NCBI GenBank assembly: GCA_963989385.1
Contig: OZ022501.1
Location: 82,506,979 to 82,570,978 of the forward strand
DNA: 64,000 bases
Origin: Ctena decussata
Lineage: Eukaryota > Mollusca > Bivalvia > Lucinida > Lucinidae
Direction: 5' to 3'
Below are positions 21,301 to 29,774 of the stretch, piece after piece (the stretch's first letter is position 1; the number at the start of each line of letters is the position of its first letter). Position numbers and translations under genes: made by a program. Below the pieces are notes generated by a model, which saw only the letters and a list, made by a program, of their open reading frames with translations, made no database searches and was not told the origin of the DNA.

Positions 21301-24300
21301 AGGCCATCGGTCTATTGGTTCCGGAGAAGAAGATTTTTTCAGGTTTTTACCATATATGGGCATGGCGGCCATGTTGGTCATGTGACCAGGACCATTTGAA
21401 CAACTTTTCGTTCCTAAGGTCCCAGGAGGCTCTATATAAAATTTGGTTACAATCGGCCCAGCGGTTTCAGAGGAGAAGTCGTTTGAAAGTGTGGACGGAC
21501 GACGGACGGACGACGGACAACGGAGCCTTACCATCCTATAAGCTCCCCCGGAGCCGCTGGCTCAGGTGAGCTAAAAAAAGTTATTGGATCAAAGTTCAAT
21601 ATTTATCTTTTAACTTTTAGGCACAGTGTCATGTTGGGGAATGGGAACCAGCAATCAGTTGGCAACTGGTGATGATGAGGATGCCTGGGTACCAACCAAG
21701 ATGGGAGGAAAACAAATAGAAAACAAGTAAGTACCTTATTTATTTAATTATAAGACCAGGGCTTCCGTTAACGGGCGTATGGCCGTATATTACGCCCAGG
21801 ATTTGCTCTCGTACGTCGAGAAATTGGACCTCTGGCGTCTGGCATACGTCCGATAATTGTTATATACGGCCGTTTGATCTTGTCCCGACGTATAAAATAT
21901 CGCCACTGTCTTTAAAATTCTAGCACGTGTCATAACTAATCGGATTAACGCAGGTGTTAGCCAGACGAAAAGACCGCCTATGGGCCAATCGAGATTGTCC
22001 GTATGGAGCACTGAACCAATTAACACACATGTCGGTACGCCTATCTGTCAAATAACGCACACTCGTATATCAACCTCTTACGGCAGTTTCCAAAACAACT
22101 TATGAAATATTACGAAGACTGGGCTTTTGGATGAAATGGACGGACGCTCAGCGCCCCGTTACTGCGGCTATGGATACGTTCCGCTGAGGTGCGGGGGTAA
22201 CGTCGATATGAGAATTGAAATATGATGATGATGCTTTTGGATGAAAAGTGACTATCTTTATTTTTTTACGATCGCGAGAATGTAATTGACCTGTATCTGT
22301 AGGGCGTATGCAGACTTAAAATGTTTGTGAATGTATCCATAACAGATGAATACTGAAGAATATACTAACAAAATCTATCTGAAGTTTTTACGAACACAAC
22401 ATTTGCCCTCTCAACGGATGGTCTTGTCATGATCTATACTATCGGCAATGGAGTTTTTAGGAATACGAACCTATTCCGCGAAAAGTGTAGATTCAAAGCG
22501 ACGATAAACTGTTAATTTTAATAGTCACTATTTCCGACGCGTTATGGATTTGAATAACGGAACTATTTAAATACGAAAATGGAAACGTCAATTTCACCGA
22601 TTTCCTAGTTGTATCGTCATTCAAAACAGTGCGAAAATATGCGAACAGTGCACAAAAATAGCGCATTCTGATCAGGGTCTACGCGATTATATATTGGGTA
22701 TAAAACGGTAGCGTCGATATGCAATTACCTGCTGGTTTATGGGTCAAGCACGTTTTGTCTTTGATGTAAAGTTCAAAGACGCCGCTGTGAGTATATACAC
22801 GTGCCCGTACGCAGTGTCATTTTAACCGTGAGACGGCTAAAGGTACCTCAGTACACACACTGATAACTAACAATTGTATCAGCCAGCGCAACTGAGCAGT
22901 CAGACCGGTCTTTCTTGTTCGCATCTAACATGAATAATAATGAATGTCGACCTAACGGCAACCAGATACTTCGATGGAAGCTAGTCAATATACGCTCTTC
23001 ACACGTTCCGTAAGTCACCGTATTTCGGACGCGGCCCATTCGGCGGCAGTGAAGGGAAAATTATGCAATTTGGGTACCGTTAATTTAAACAGACAGTGCA
23101 ACCATCTTACTTGGGCGAGTCCTCAGTTTTTAGAATGTTCAGGACTTACGCATTGTTCACAAACAAACAGGAATGACTCTAATTAGATTGCACAAATGCT
23201 CAAGATTCCTTGCGTAAAACAGTGACCTATATATATGTATTTATAGGTCACTGCGTAAAAACATTACGACAGAGAGGTGCGGGGGGGGGGCAGGGGAGGG
23301 GATGCATGTCATTCCTAAAAACTTCAGACTTCCAAAAAATTCTCTCAATACGTCCAAAACTGACACCATGGAAGTCTGGACTTCCAAAATTTGAAAGTTA
23401 GTGGAAGCCCTGTAAGACAGTACATATTCAGTTTTAAGATAGGATTTCCCCCTTCCAAAACAACTAAAAAATCTAGATCCATCATGTATCTAGATTTTTT
23501 GGTGTGTTTTGAAAGAGGGAAACCACTTTACAGCAGAATTGCGCAAAAGTGTTTGAGATATGTGGGACCATTCTGGAAGGCAAAATTTCCCATGTCTTAG
23601 CCAAATAAATATGTTAGCTTTTACTATTTCAGAACTTATTAATTTAATCACTTTCATCCAGCACTTTCGTTGTCATCAGAGAAATGTAACAGCTTCTTCG
23701 CAGTCTGTTCAGATGAAAATTGAAAATAAAAATTAGATGCAAAAAAACAACAACAACAAAAAAAAATAAAAACACAGTTTGCAGTAATTTTTCGGCTACA
23801 CAAAGCACAATATCTGATTTGTCTCAACTCTACATCAATGTCAGGAGAAACTATTATTGTTATGTTTGTCTATTCGATTGCATGTGGTATATCTGTTGAC
23901 AGAGCTAGGGTAGCTCAGTAGGTTAAGTGCTGGCCTGCTGATCTAGTAGTCACAATTCAAGACGCAGGAAAGTGAAAATCTTTCCAACCATGAACAGGGT
24001 TCAGTGGCTTACAGCCTGTCCTTATCACTCTCCCATTATCCTGATATAACTGAAATACTGTTAGTAGGGACATTAAATGGCAAGTCACCCATCCATCCAT
24101 CATCTGTTAACATTACACTTCTGTGTGAAGCAATGGCTGGATGTGTACATATTATTCTGCTCACTCTTTGATCTGAGTCTTTGGTGTTTGCCCTTGCTGT
24201 AAGTCATACTTCCTCATTTTGCAACCCATTTAATGTTTCAGGGAACCAATCCTAGATATAATATTTCCTTACCCGAGATTTATCACTGATAAACACGTTG

Positions 24301-24721
24301 TTGGAGGGCAGATCACAAAATATAAATTCATGACAGCCGCAGGCTAGAGAGAATTAATATTCATATCTTCCTGACAATGTGTTAATCTGCAATAATTTAC
24401 CGGGAAGGAAAAATAATGTTTATTTAAACATTACATATAATCAACCTGCATGGATATTGCGACGTTTTCTAATGGACTCTTTTGAGGCGGACGTCGCCAG
24501 AAGTAAAATGTTTACGTCCATTGTCAGCAAGGTGCGAAATGTGCACACCGAGCATTAACAACATGATTCATGACAAATTTTCACACAAGGCCATTTGCTA
24601 TACGTTCAGTGGGAAAACATTGACATTATGTTAAAAATATACTTATCTTCTTTGTTTCAGAAAAGTCATTCAAGTGTCTGCGGGAGGTCAACACACAGTT
24701 CTTCTTGTCAAAGACAAATGA
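9279..24721 (+). CDS. RCC1: RCC1, regulator of chromosome condensation (Ran guanine nucleotide exchange factor), 10 coding exons
   Basis: Join: 9279-9351, 10858-11045, 12466-12645, 13211-13355, 13947-14018, 15069-15215, 15737-15850, 18284-18436, 21621-21726, 24661-24721. Every boundary is GT-AG, the phases agree, and the product is 412 residues ending in TGA at 24719-24721; human RCC1 has 421. The product is the chromatin-bound exchange factor that loads Ran with GTP around chromosomes, driving nuclear transport and spindle and envelope assembly. A basic N-terminal tail (residues 1-24, KKR and KRQR clusters) is followed by seven RCC1 propeller blades, with motifs such as [10 protein letters not shown] (44-52), GGMHTVCL (75-82), [46 protein letters not shown] and [12 protein letters not shown]. 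Asp44 and Asp181 align with human Asp44 and Asp182, residues known to matter for exchange. The segment after W143 matches the Ran-contacting beta-wedge. The start is the only in-frame ATG giving the basic tail; an acceptor AG lies directly before it, so the 5' UTR is in an unseen upstream exon. Confidence 0.95.
9446..9664. repeat. Tandem array of GCTCCTATAGGAGC hairpin units
   Basis: Four to five copies of gagcaaattctttcctttc..agagctgacc, each paired with its own or a neighbouring reverse arm (gaaaggaaagaatttgctcc). Each unit is a hairpin of about 54 bp. Single copies occur at 11224, 15364, 25798, 26268 and 28836. It lies in RCC1 intron 1, about 95 bases after the donor. Confidence 0.8.
9815..9990 (-). 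mobile_element. tRNA-derived SINE (family 1), minus strand
   Basis: On the minus strand: ctggcagctaagtgggttaa (A box), ggtttgagccc (B box), then the body ending in cctgatatgactgaaatact, as in the copies at 23901 and 14519. It lies in RCC1 intron 1. Confidence 0.75.
10467..10820. mobile_element. Palindromic-ended element CAGTCAACTC...GAGTTGACT
   Basis: The left end cagtcaactctggatatctc (10467-10486) and right end gagatatcaagagttgact (10802-10820) are inverted repeats. The interior shares cagaaaatttact with the shorter relative at 51405-51624. The right end sits 38 bases upstream of RCC1 exon 2. Confidence 0.7.
10858..11045 (+). CDS. RCC1: RCC1 coding exon 2 (blade 1)
   Basis: This exon completes codon 25 and encodes residues 25-87, with [19 protein letters not shown] and GGMHTVCL. 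It enters after ttttttcag and leaves at gtatgc in phase 0. It contains Asp44, equivalent to a Ran-exchange residue in human RCC1. Confidence 0.95.
11224..11400. repeat. GCTCCTATAGGAGC hairpin repeat with flanking family sequence
   Basis: Contains aagaatttgctcccatagg and its inverse, followed by aatgattttggaaagttctgg ... aaaaatggcagaaaaacatg in two stretches. The latter is the reverse form of sequence flanking the hairpin at 25797 and 26268. Confidence 0.6.
11532..12363. mobile_element. 832-bp TIR element in RCC1 intron 2, TA-flanked, with CRE-like sites
   Basis: Perfect 28-bp terminal inverted repeats lie at 11532-11559 and 12336-12363 (core ctgaaaggatttaaaaac). Both ends are flanked by TA, consistent with Tc1/mariner-type insertion. 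No transposase frame is present. The interior holds several tgacgtc or tgacgtaa words, including tgacgtcacaat and gacgtcattt. Confidence 0.85.
12466..12645 (+). CDS. RCC1: RCC1 coding exon 3 (blade 2)
   Basis: Sixty whole codons (residues 88-147) are flanked by ttttag and gtaagt. Signature segments are [23 protein letters not shown] and VFAWGNFR. The exon ends inside the loop corresponding to the Ran-inserting beta-wedge. Confidence 0.95.
13211..13355 (+). CDS. RCC1: RCC1 coding exon 4 (beta-wedge and blade 3)
   Basis: Residues 148-195 plus one base of codon 196 are flanked by tgcacag and gtatgt. DANGSMGF completes the beta-wedge, and SGSDHLVCL carries Asp181, aligned with human Asp182. Confidence 0.95.
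13619..13818 (+). repeat. Copy of the TTAACCCTTAATGCGC interspersed family
   Basis: Degenerate ends taaaccataaagc and gcgctttaagtgttaa, with internal aaaaagcagaagacaa and gcatttgcaaat-like words, relate it to 62581-62743. It lies in RCC1 intron 4. Confidence 0.6.
13947..14018 (+). CDS. RCC1: RCC1 coding exon 5 (blade 4)
   Basis: This 72-base exon has phase 1 on both sides and encodes [10 protein letters not shown] and the basic loop HRGGRKGL. It is flanked by ttgacag and gtatga. A symmetric phase-1 exon of multiple-of-three length could be skipped without a frameshift, but the blade would be broken. Confidence 0.93.
   Translation, partial: AVLSRVNLVVWQNVLLTEEGERV
14519..14690 (+). mobile_element. 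SINE family 1, truncated just 5' of the B box
   Basis: Begins at a perfect B box ggttcgaatcc (14533-14543), then ccattgcacacagcctttca, cctgatataactgaagcac and a 3' (catc)n-like tail. The A box is missing. It lies in RCC1 intron 5. Confidence 0.75.
15069..15215 (+). CDS. RCC1: RCC1 coding exon 6 (blades 4-5)
   Basis: Residues 220-268 are flanked by ctttcag and gtaagt. The exon contains the less conserved linker [10 protein letters not shown] followed by the blade motif [12 protein letters not shown], matching the human segment YGFGLSNYHQL in position. Confidence 0.93.
15255..15430 (+). repeat. Hairpin repeat (GCTCCTATAGGAGC family) with its upstream body
   Basis: The body ttacacctccatgtgttttcc ... 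agaacaacttttataactt (two stretches) precedes the hairpin ggaaagaatttgtttctac / caaattctttctctt. The same order occurs at 25690-25860 and 26150-26320. It lies in RCC1 intron 6. Confidence 0.65.
15737..15850 (+). CDS. RCC1: RCC1 coding exon 7 (blade 6)
   Basis: Residues 269-306 are flanked by atttcag and gtaaga. The exon contains [15 protein letters not shown], the conserved GGQHHT blade core. Confidence 0.95.
16402..17778 (+). mobile_element. TA-flanked MITE (GGGGAGAGTCGGG family) carrying a nested 1.16-kb element
   Basis: Ends are ggggagagtcgggtaac and its complement, with TA on both sides. The 17623-17778 segment and the first 60 bases align with the compact copies at 48831-49045 and 49509-49715. 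The middle (16465-17622) is a different family inserted after tttcctttt. It lies in RCC1 intron 7. Confidence 0.85.
16465..17622 (+). mobile_element. Nested element with GTCGGC microsatellite and 180-bp tandem units
   Basis: Starts agctcgcctgaacgaaagtt and ends ctgtcaggcgacagctcttg. It contains (gtcggc)n at about 16510-16560, then about four units of roughly 180 bp (ttggttaaagttttnaaag ... cacttgcactgtagttagat-like). Three of these include a nearly perfect inverted repeat tgaccttgatgtcaaggtca. The minus-strand (Asp-Ala)n frame is the microsatellite, not a gene. Confidence 0.8.
18053..18215 (+). mobile_element. tRNA-derived SINE (family 2)
   Basis: The head ggctgtagtgtagtggataa resembles an A box and gcaagtttgatctcc a B box. 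The body has ttctccggtctttcagatga. It lies 70 bases upstream of RCC1 exon 8. No cloverleaf for a functional tRNA is evident. Confidence 0.65.
18284..18436 (+). CDS. RCC1: RCC1 coding exon 8 (blade 6-7)
   Basis: Residues 307-357 are flanked by attccag and gtaggt. The exon contains [16 protein letters not shown], nearly identical to the human blade, and [13 protein letters not shown]. Confidence 0.95.
19012..19290 (+). mobile_element. tRNA-derived SINE (family 3) with (caa)n tail
   Basis: The head has tagcgcagtcagttgcaagt and B-box-like aggtttgatatctgg. The body has gggcagttgtcagttactgg, aggtctaagcctgcccagg and gaccatagctgtttacc. The tail is aacaacaaaacaacaacaac. The copy at 1589-1768 matches its body in reverse. 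It lies in RCC1 intron 8. Confidence 0.8.
19402..21577 (-). mobile_element. 2.18-kb copy of the GCTCAGGTGAGC element, inside RCC1 intron 8
   Basis: Begins aacaagagggccatgaggcc and ends ccgctggctcaggtgagc, exact complements of the ends of the 3491-5750 copy. It carries about four to five units of roughly 455 bp with aaggtcaaggtcaacccaag (DR0 plus DR5) and gggtcaaaggtcaaagaatg (DR1). A (gacgga)n run lies at about 21491-21525. It ends 43 bases before exon 9. Confidence 0.85.
21621..21726 (+). CDS. RCC1: RCC1 coding exon 9 (blade 7)
   Basis: Residues 358-392 plus two bases of codon 393 are flanked by cttttag and gtaagt. [18 protein letters not shown] and GGKQIEN match the human C-terminal blade. 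A large repeat ends only about 43 bases upstream of the exon. Confidence 0.95.
21757..23412. mobile_element. 1656-bp TIR element with 6-bp target duplication, RCC1 intron 9
   Basis: The left end cagggcttccgttaac and right end gttagtggaagccctg are imperfect 16-bp inverted repeats. They are flanked by the direct repeat taagac (21751-21756 and 23413-23418). The CAGGG start recalls hAT elements, but hAT normally makes 8-bp duplications. No transposase frame is seen, and the interior is CpG-richer than its flanks. Confidence 0.8.
23219..23256. repeat. Short perfect hairpin inside the 1656-bp element
   Basis: cagtgacctata and tataggtcactg pair around a short tatatgtatt loop. Confidence 0.65.
23444..23526. 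repeat. Imperfect hairpin of about 80 bp in RCC1 intron 9
   Basis: Outer arms tttcccccttccaaaac and gttttgaaagagggaaa, and inner arms aaaaaatctagat and atctagatttttt, fold into one stem just outside the right end of the 1656-bp element. Confidence 0.65.
23901..24105 (+). mobile_element. tRNA-derived SINE (family 1)
   Basis: Head gggtagctcagtaggttaag (A box) with a weak B box acaattcaagacg, then cagggttcagtggcttacag, cctgatataactgaaatact and a (catc)n tail. It lies in RCC1 intron 9. Confidence 0.75.
24661..24721 (+). CDS. RCC1: RCC1 coding exon 10 (C-terminus and stop)
   Basis: This exon completes codon 393 and encodes [20 protein letters not shown] then TGA, closely matching the human C-terminus. 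The acceptor is tgtttcag. The 3' UTR follows directly. Confidence 0.95.
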
Positions 24722-25400
24722 TGATAGCCAAACACTAGCTTTTTAACAGGGAATCATGAAGGAAACTTCTAAAATCTGCTCAACTTACAGTGCCGAGACA
24801 CTACAACACTAACTTATTGTGAAGAGACTTTCAAAAGTCAGATTGCAAGATATGAACTGATTGATGCAGAGATGCCTTTTGATAGTGCACTTGGTACACT
24901 AGTGCAGTGTAGCATTCATATGCTAACAAGTATTTAATAGCATTTCAAATGAAAAAGACAAAAACTGTATACACAATTCCACATGCCTCATATGAGCCAC
25001 GACACAACAAAACCAACAAAGTGGTTGTGCGCCCAGTGCAGACTCAGGTCAGCCTAGGCATTCACCCAGTCTGATCAGAGACTCTGATCAGACTGGGTGG
25101 ATGCCAAGGCTGATTTAAGTCTGCGCTGGGTGCACAACCACTGTTGGTTTTCTCATGTTGCGGCTCATATTTTTACTAAGAATAGCTTGAGACGATGAAG
25201 CACTTAATCAGAGAGAAAAATATGGCTCATAATTGATTAGGATATCGGAGCTTTAGATGGGAAGGAGTATTTAGTGATAATTAGGGATAATATTTGTTAA
25301 TTCAGCATAAAACCTTAAGTTGTGACCCCTCATCGGAACCGTATCAACGAGACGGTTCAGATGAGGGGTCACAACATATGGTTTCAATGAGAAATAAAAA
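24722..25400 (+). promoter_or_regulatory. RCC1 3' UTR and possible polyadenylation signal
   Basis: Sequence after the stop codon is non-coding. The first canonical AATAAA I see downstream is at about 25393-25398, inside the right arm of a foldback element (25241-25453), with A-rich sequence following. If it is used, the 3' UTR would carry two foldback repeats. The cleavage site cannot be fixed from DNA alone. Confidence 0.3.
24994..25166. mobile_element. Foldback element, GAGCC family, copy B (short form)
   Basis: gagccacgacacaacaaaac and its complementary right arm ending gcggctc are flanked by atat on both sides (24990-24993 and 25167-25170). The central region is deleted compared with the copies of about 233 bp. 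It lies in the RCC1 3' flank. Confidence 0.85.
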
Positions 25401-25453
25401 AAATTATCCCTCAGTTATCATCAAATACCCCTCTTATCTAGAGCTCTGAGATA
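25241..25453. mobile_element. Foldback element of about 213 bp with a strong central hairpin
   Basis: Outer arms (ggatatcggagctttagat and its degenerate complement agagctctgagatatt) enclose ttgtgacccctcat / atgaggggtcacaa at 25319-25374. The whole segment is a long imperfect palindrome. Confidence 0.75.
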
Positions 25454-25689
25454 TTAAGCATTGATTATTCAATGTTCAGTTGTATTGTTTATTGCTCAGA
25501 GTATGTATCATTGTTATAATTCCAGGTAAATGCACATTTGAGGAAAATTAACGGTTGATTCGATTTTGGCATCTCTTTACATTCATGTTGGAGCCAGAAT
25601 TTGCTTTTGTAAAGAAATAAGAAAAATAATTCTTCGATACCTCAACATGATGCTTCAAAATATAAACACATGTTGTGGCATCTTATCAA

Positions 25690-25860
25690 GGTGTGTGTAT
25701 TATACACCTCCATGATTTCTATTTTACAAGAGAAACAACTTTTGTGATATCCTGTATGCTTCCCTGGATGACACAGCCAGTCCGAACTGGGTCAACCCTT
25801 AAAGGAAAGAATTTTCCCATAGGGGAGCAAATTCTTTCCTTCAAGAGTTGACTTTTATTG
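25690..25860 (+). repeat. Hairpin repeat (GCTCCTATAGGAGC family) with its upstream body
   Basis: acacctccatgatttctatt, gagaaacaacttttgtgata and gggtcaacccttaaaggaaag, then the hairpin arms around cccataggggagc. The same organisation is seen at 15255 and 26150. Confidence 0.7.
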
Positions 25861-26149
25861 TTATGGAAGGATATGAAAATGACAGAGATGCCCCCTGAAA
25901 GTGTACACTTTCACTTTAAACTCATCTCAGTAATCAAAATGCTGTCATATGTCATTATAATAATCTTCGCAAATAATCCAAGTCTTCTCTGACAATTTCA
26001 AATTGCTTTTATTTGAGTATTTACTGTAAGCACATGGCTTAAGGTCTGTTTTCAGATGTTTCTCAAATATTTGTTTTATTTAGGTTCTGCATTACTGTAC
26101 GATGCAAGCTAAATTCATGAAATTTAAACAAAAAAAGTTTTAATTGACG

Positions 26150-26400
26150 GTTACACCTCCATAGGTATACCATGTTTTCCACCATTTTTAAAAAAGGGAA
26201 ACAATTTTTTTGACTTCCTGTTTGCATACCTGAATGACATAAACCTTTCAAAAGGGTTCAGCCTCAAAGGGAAGGTTTTGTTACTTTGGGAGCAAAATCT
26301 TTCCTGTAAGAGTTCACTTCCATTGAGAAGTGGGGCAAAAATAGAAATGGCATAGTTTCTTCCCCTGTATCATGTAAATACACCTTAAAGAGAGTACACC
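26150..26400 (+). repeat. Hairpin repeat family copy, diverged
   Basis: ggttacacctccataggtat, gacttcctgtttgcatacct and ggttcagcctcaaagggaag, with a degraded hairpin ttactttgggagcaaaatct. It continues into sequence resembling agagatgccccctgaaagtg. Confidence 0.6.
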
Positions 26401-26700
26401 TTAAGGGAAACTATTCCAGAGGACATAGAGGGAATTTTCTTCTTATTTGAAGAACTTTTGATAAACAGTATCATTTGTTATTAAATCATGAAACCTGTTG
26501 ATTTTGCTCTACAAAAATTGTTGGTGCATGCTTCACACTTTTGTGCAGCAGTTTAGCAGTCCTTTAAAATTGTTTCTTTTGGAAAAAATATGTTAATTAG
26601 CTTTCCCGAACAAAAGTACAGGAAGAGCCATTACACTACCATCAAACTTGATGTTGCACAAAAGCTTTACATTGCATGTCTGGCAAATGCATAGTCTTTT

Positions 26701-26845
26701 GGGTTCGAGGTTATAAAACTCGAGAATAATCTCAAACTCAAAATAAAGCAAACTGATTGGCTGCTTCCGAGCATGAAGCAGCCAATCTGTGTGCTTTATT
26801 TTTTGTTTGAGAATGTACTGAAGTTTTATAACCTAGGGGCCTGGT
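26701..26845. mobile_element. GGTTCGAGGTTATAAAAC foldback element
   Basis: Left arm gggttcgaggttataaaact, with inner arms ttggctgcttccgagca and gcagccaatctgtgtgcttt, then right arm agttttataacctaggggcc. It is a near-complete palindrome related to 37062-37259 and 2042-2125. Confidence 0.75.
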
Positions 26846-26984
26846 CTTTCCTGATTCCAACTTTGAATAAATTTAAGATTCAACTTTCTGCAAAATGATT
26901 GCAAAATGATAACAGTGCTATTTGACTTAGATCTGTGTAAAGCAGATTAGTACAAAAATTACAGCTTTATAAAAGATGAAGTGG

Positions 26985-27440
26985 CGGAGTTGTCACAAAA
27001 TTTCTGAAAGTGGCTAAACCAAAATTTCGGTTTGGCCACTTTCAAGAGTTTTAGGTTTACTTCATTACTTCTTTTACTTAAAAGCAAATATTGTGGACAA
27101 ATGAGCCGCAACACAACAAAACCAACAAAGTGGCAAGTGCACCCGCCACACACTAAAGTCAGCCCGGGCATCCACCCACTTTGCTGTTGGCATGAAGGTA
27201 GCTTGAACCCTTAGCTACCCTTTCAGCATACAATGAAGACTCTGATTAGACTGGGCAAATGCCCAGACTGATCTGAGTCTTTGCATGGCATGCATGCCAC
27301 TTTGTTGGTTTTGTCGTGTCATGGCTCAAATATGTTTTTTGCCAATACAAATCAAACAGCATTATTACATTTTGCAGAAGCTTGATTTATTTATTTCCAG
27401 GTGGGAATGGAATTGTGTATTTACCAGGTGTGACATTAGG
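26985..27440 (+). repeat. Interspersed family split by foldback copy C
   Basis: gaaagtggctaaaccaaaat with ttggccactttcaagagttt and the later ggaatggaattgtgtattta (27407 onward) align in order with 63095-63330. The foldback element 27103-27327 interrupts the match. Confidence 0.75.
27103..27327. mobile_element. Foldback element, GAGCC family, copy C, with AAAT target duplication
   Basis: gagccgcaacacaacaaaac to gtcgtgtcatggctc, flanked by aaat at 27099-27102 and 27328-27331. A related uninterrupted sequence at 63095-63330 shows the pre-insertion arrangement. Confidence 0.88.
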
Positions 27441-28720
27441 GTCTTATATGATAGGAAAATATGAGTTCAGATAAGCAATCCTGTCCAATGACAGAGTAAA
27501 TGATGGGCATCAGGTGAAAAGAGACCTTGAGCCATTTGCATAATATTAAAAACACAGATTGTTTGCACACCTGCTCAGACTGACGTGAGTTTTAAGATTT
27601 CCAAGGATTCACAGACAGTATATGCAGAAAGAGAGAAGTCTGCCTGTTTGAAGGCTTAGCAGAGCCTCTACTGTTTGTAATGTGATAAAGTTCCTTATCA
27701 CATGAGGCAATTTGATATGAAAAAAAAATGCTCTCAGAGAAGTAATACTTATAACTCTGTGATTTTTAAGATCATGTTTAAATACTCAAATTATGTTGGT
27801 TTAGTTATTGCAAAATGGGGTCATAAACATTATAGACATTTCAGGGTGGACGTAGTCCCTAAAACAGGCAGCAGTTACGTTATAAGTCATAAATTGTATA
27901 TTTACTTTCATTATGTTCATTTCATCCCTTTAACTATAGGTGCTTTTATGATTTGATTTTATCTACATGTACATTTGCTTGTTTTCATGTATGTTTTTTC
28001 ATCCTCATCACAAAATATATACATGTACCTTATTTCCCTTTATATTTGCACAACCTGTTTGAATAAAAATTCTAAGGCAGTTATGATTGTAACACAATGT
28101 CATTCATTTGCTGAAGTCTGGTTCGACTTAGCTGAAAGTACTTTCTTTGAGTGAATAGTAATACACTTTGAAAGGCAAAATTGTGAAAATATGCCTAAGA
28201 ATGAGAATGACTGTCTTAAAAATGGTCATGTGGGGAGGTAAATTGTGGGTTTTATTGTCATAAATTCCATTCTATGGCTCTGCTGACGCCTTGCTGTAAA
28301 GCAAAATTTGCGACCATAGAACTTATGAATTACAGCTTGAGAACAGTTATCCCTTAATTTTAGACCCAGATCAGATAGATGATGCAGTGGTCTGATGAGA
28401 TTATGAGACGTGGGAGTTGGTTCCCCCTTCAAAAATGACTCAGAATAGTTAAATTATTCTTGTGTTATTCTGATATAAGATGGATTTTACAGATTTAGAT
28501 TTGTGGGGTTGAGTTTAAAGTGGAAATCCCATCTTTTAACCAAAGAAATATGGTAATCAAAATACTCTTTGAGTCCCAGTATTAATGGTTCTGGGATGCC
28601 ATTTTTCACGACATTTTCACGACATTTTATATCAAGAACTGAGAAAGAAGAATTATTAGTCATCAGATGTATTAGCTCAGAAAAATAGACTTTTCTCTAG
28701 TTTTGTAAAATATTTGCTTA
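27441..28720. other. No gene or clear repeat seen
   Basis: A/T-rich sequence without recognised coding or repeat structure. The longest open frames are short and do not resemble known proteins. Confidence 0.4.
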
Positions 28721-28726
28721 AGTGGT

Positions 28727-28900
28727 TTGGGCTCACTGCCATTTATTTTTGCCATTTTACTAAGGGGACAAATTGTGTGACTTCCAGTTTGTTTCACTGT
28801 GCCACAAAACCCTTCCAAAAAGGGTTCTACTCTTAAAGGAAGGAAAAAGGGTTCTACTCTAAAAGGAAAGAGTGCTCCTAGTGGAGCAAACTATACTTAG
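28727..28900 (+). repeat. Hairpin repeat family copy, diverged
   Basis: tactaaggggacaaattgtg, gacttccagtttgtttcact and a duplicated gggttctactcttaaagga precede gtgctcctagtggagcaaac, a degraded GCTCCTATAGGAGC hairpin. Confidence 0.55.
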
Positions 28901-29605
28901 CAAAAATAAAAACTTGACAGTACCTATTTTGCATCCTACGGTAGCCGGGAAAAAGTGAAACATGGAAATTCTTTTAATTTAAGAAAAAGTAATCATTCTG
29001 TAATATCATAGTCACATAAAATTCAAGATTCTTTAGATACAGCAACATTGAGGCTATTGTAAACGTCACAGGGGCACTTTTCTGTTTTCTATGCTCAAAA
29101 CCAAACAATTACTGAATTTAAAATTGTTAAAGTCTGCTTCGTTGATAATAATTCTGTTGGCAGTGCCTTTCCATTATTAAATCGAATCTGTATGGACTCG
29201 TAAGCTAAAATTATGCCGATGCAGGGCCGGGTAGGAGGAGGACCAGATAAAAAACTCAGTCCAAACCATTATGATGTCAGAATTTCAGTTTCAATGGAAT
29301 TCCCATTACTCAATTAAGTCTTTATGGGGAGTTTAAGAAATGGCTTTCAAATAAATTCAGTAATAAAGACATTGAGTTTGCAAGACAGTCAAACACATCT
29401 CGAAAAAAATAAAAAGAAAGATGCATTGGTATGGAAGATATGGCATCTCAAAAATCTCTATATGTTTAATTCAAAGGGAGATAATCTGAAAGTTTTGAAA
29501 CTTTAAACGTTATTTTCAGGTTGCGATTACATTGAACATAAGGGTTTGAAGTGTTTTCTATGCGTACTGGAACTACTGTTTATTGTGGCCAAGATAACTT
29601 CCTTC

Positions 29606-29617
29606 TGCGCATGCGCA
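29606..29617. promoter_or_regulatory. NRF1-type palindrome TGCGCATGCGCA
   Basis: A perfect 12-base match to the NRF1 consensus, a motif typical of CpG promoters. I see no exon downstream of it, so its role is unknown. Confidence 0.3.
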
Positions 29618-29774
29618 AATTAAAGTTCCGTTCTAAATTATTAAATTACGATTAAGTTAGATAACTCTGGACAGGACAAAAGTTTACCAATAATTTTTCA
29701 TGACTTATGTAATCAGACGTCTGTCCAACTCGAAAAAATCCATATATACATTACAAATTTGCTAGCCTGGTCGG

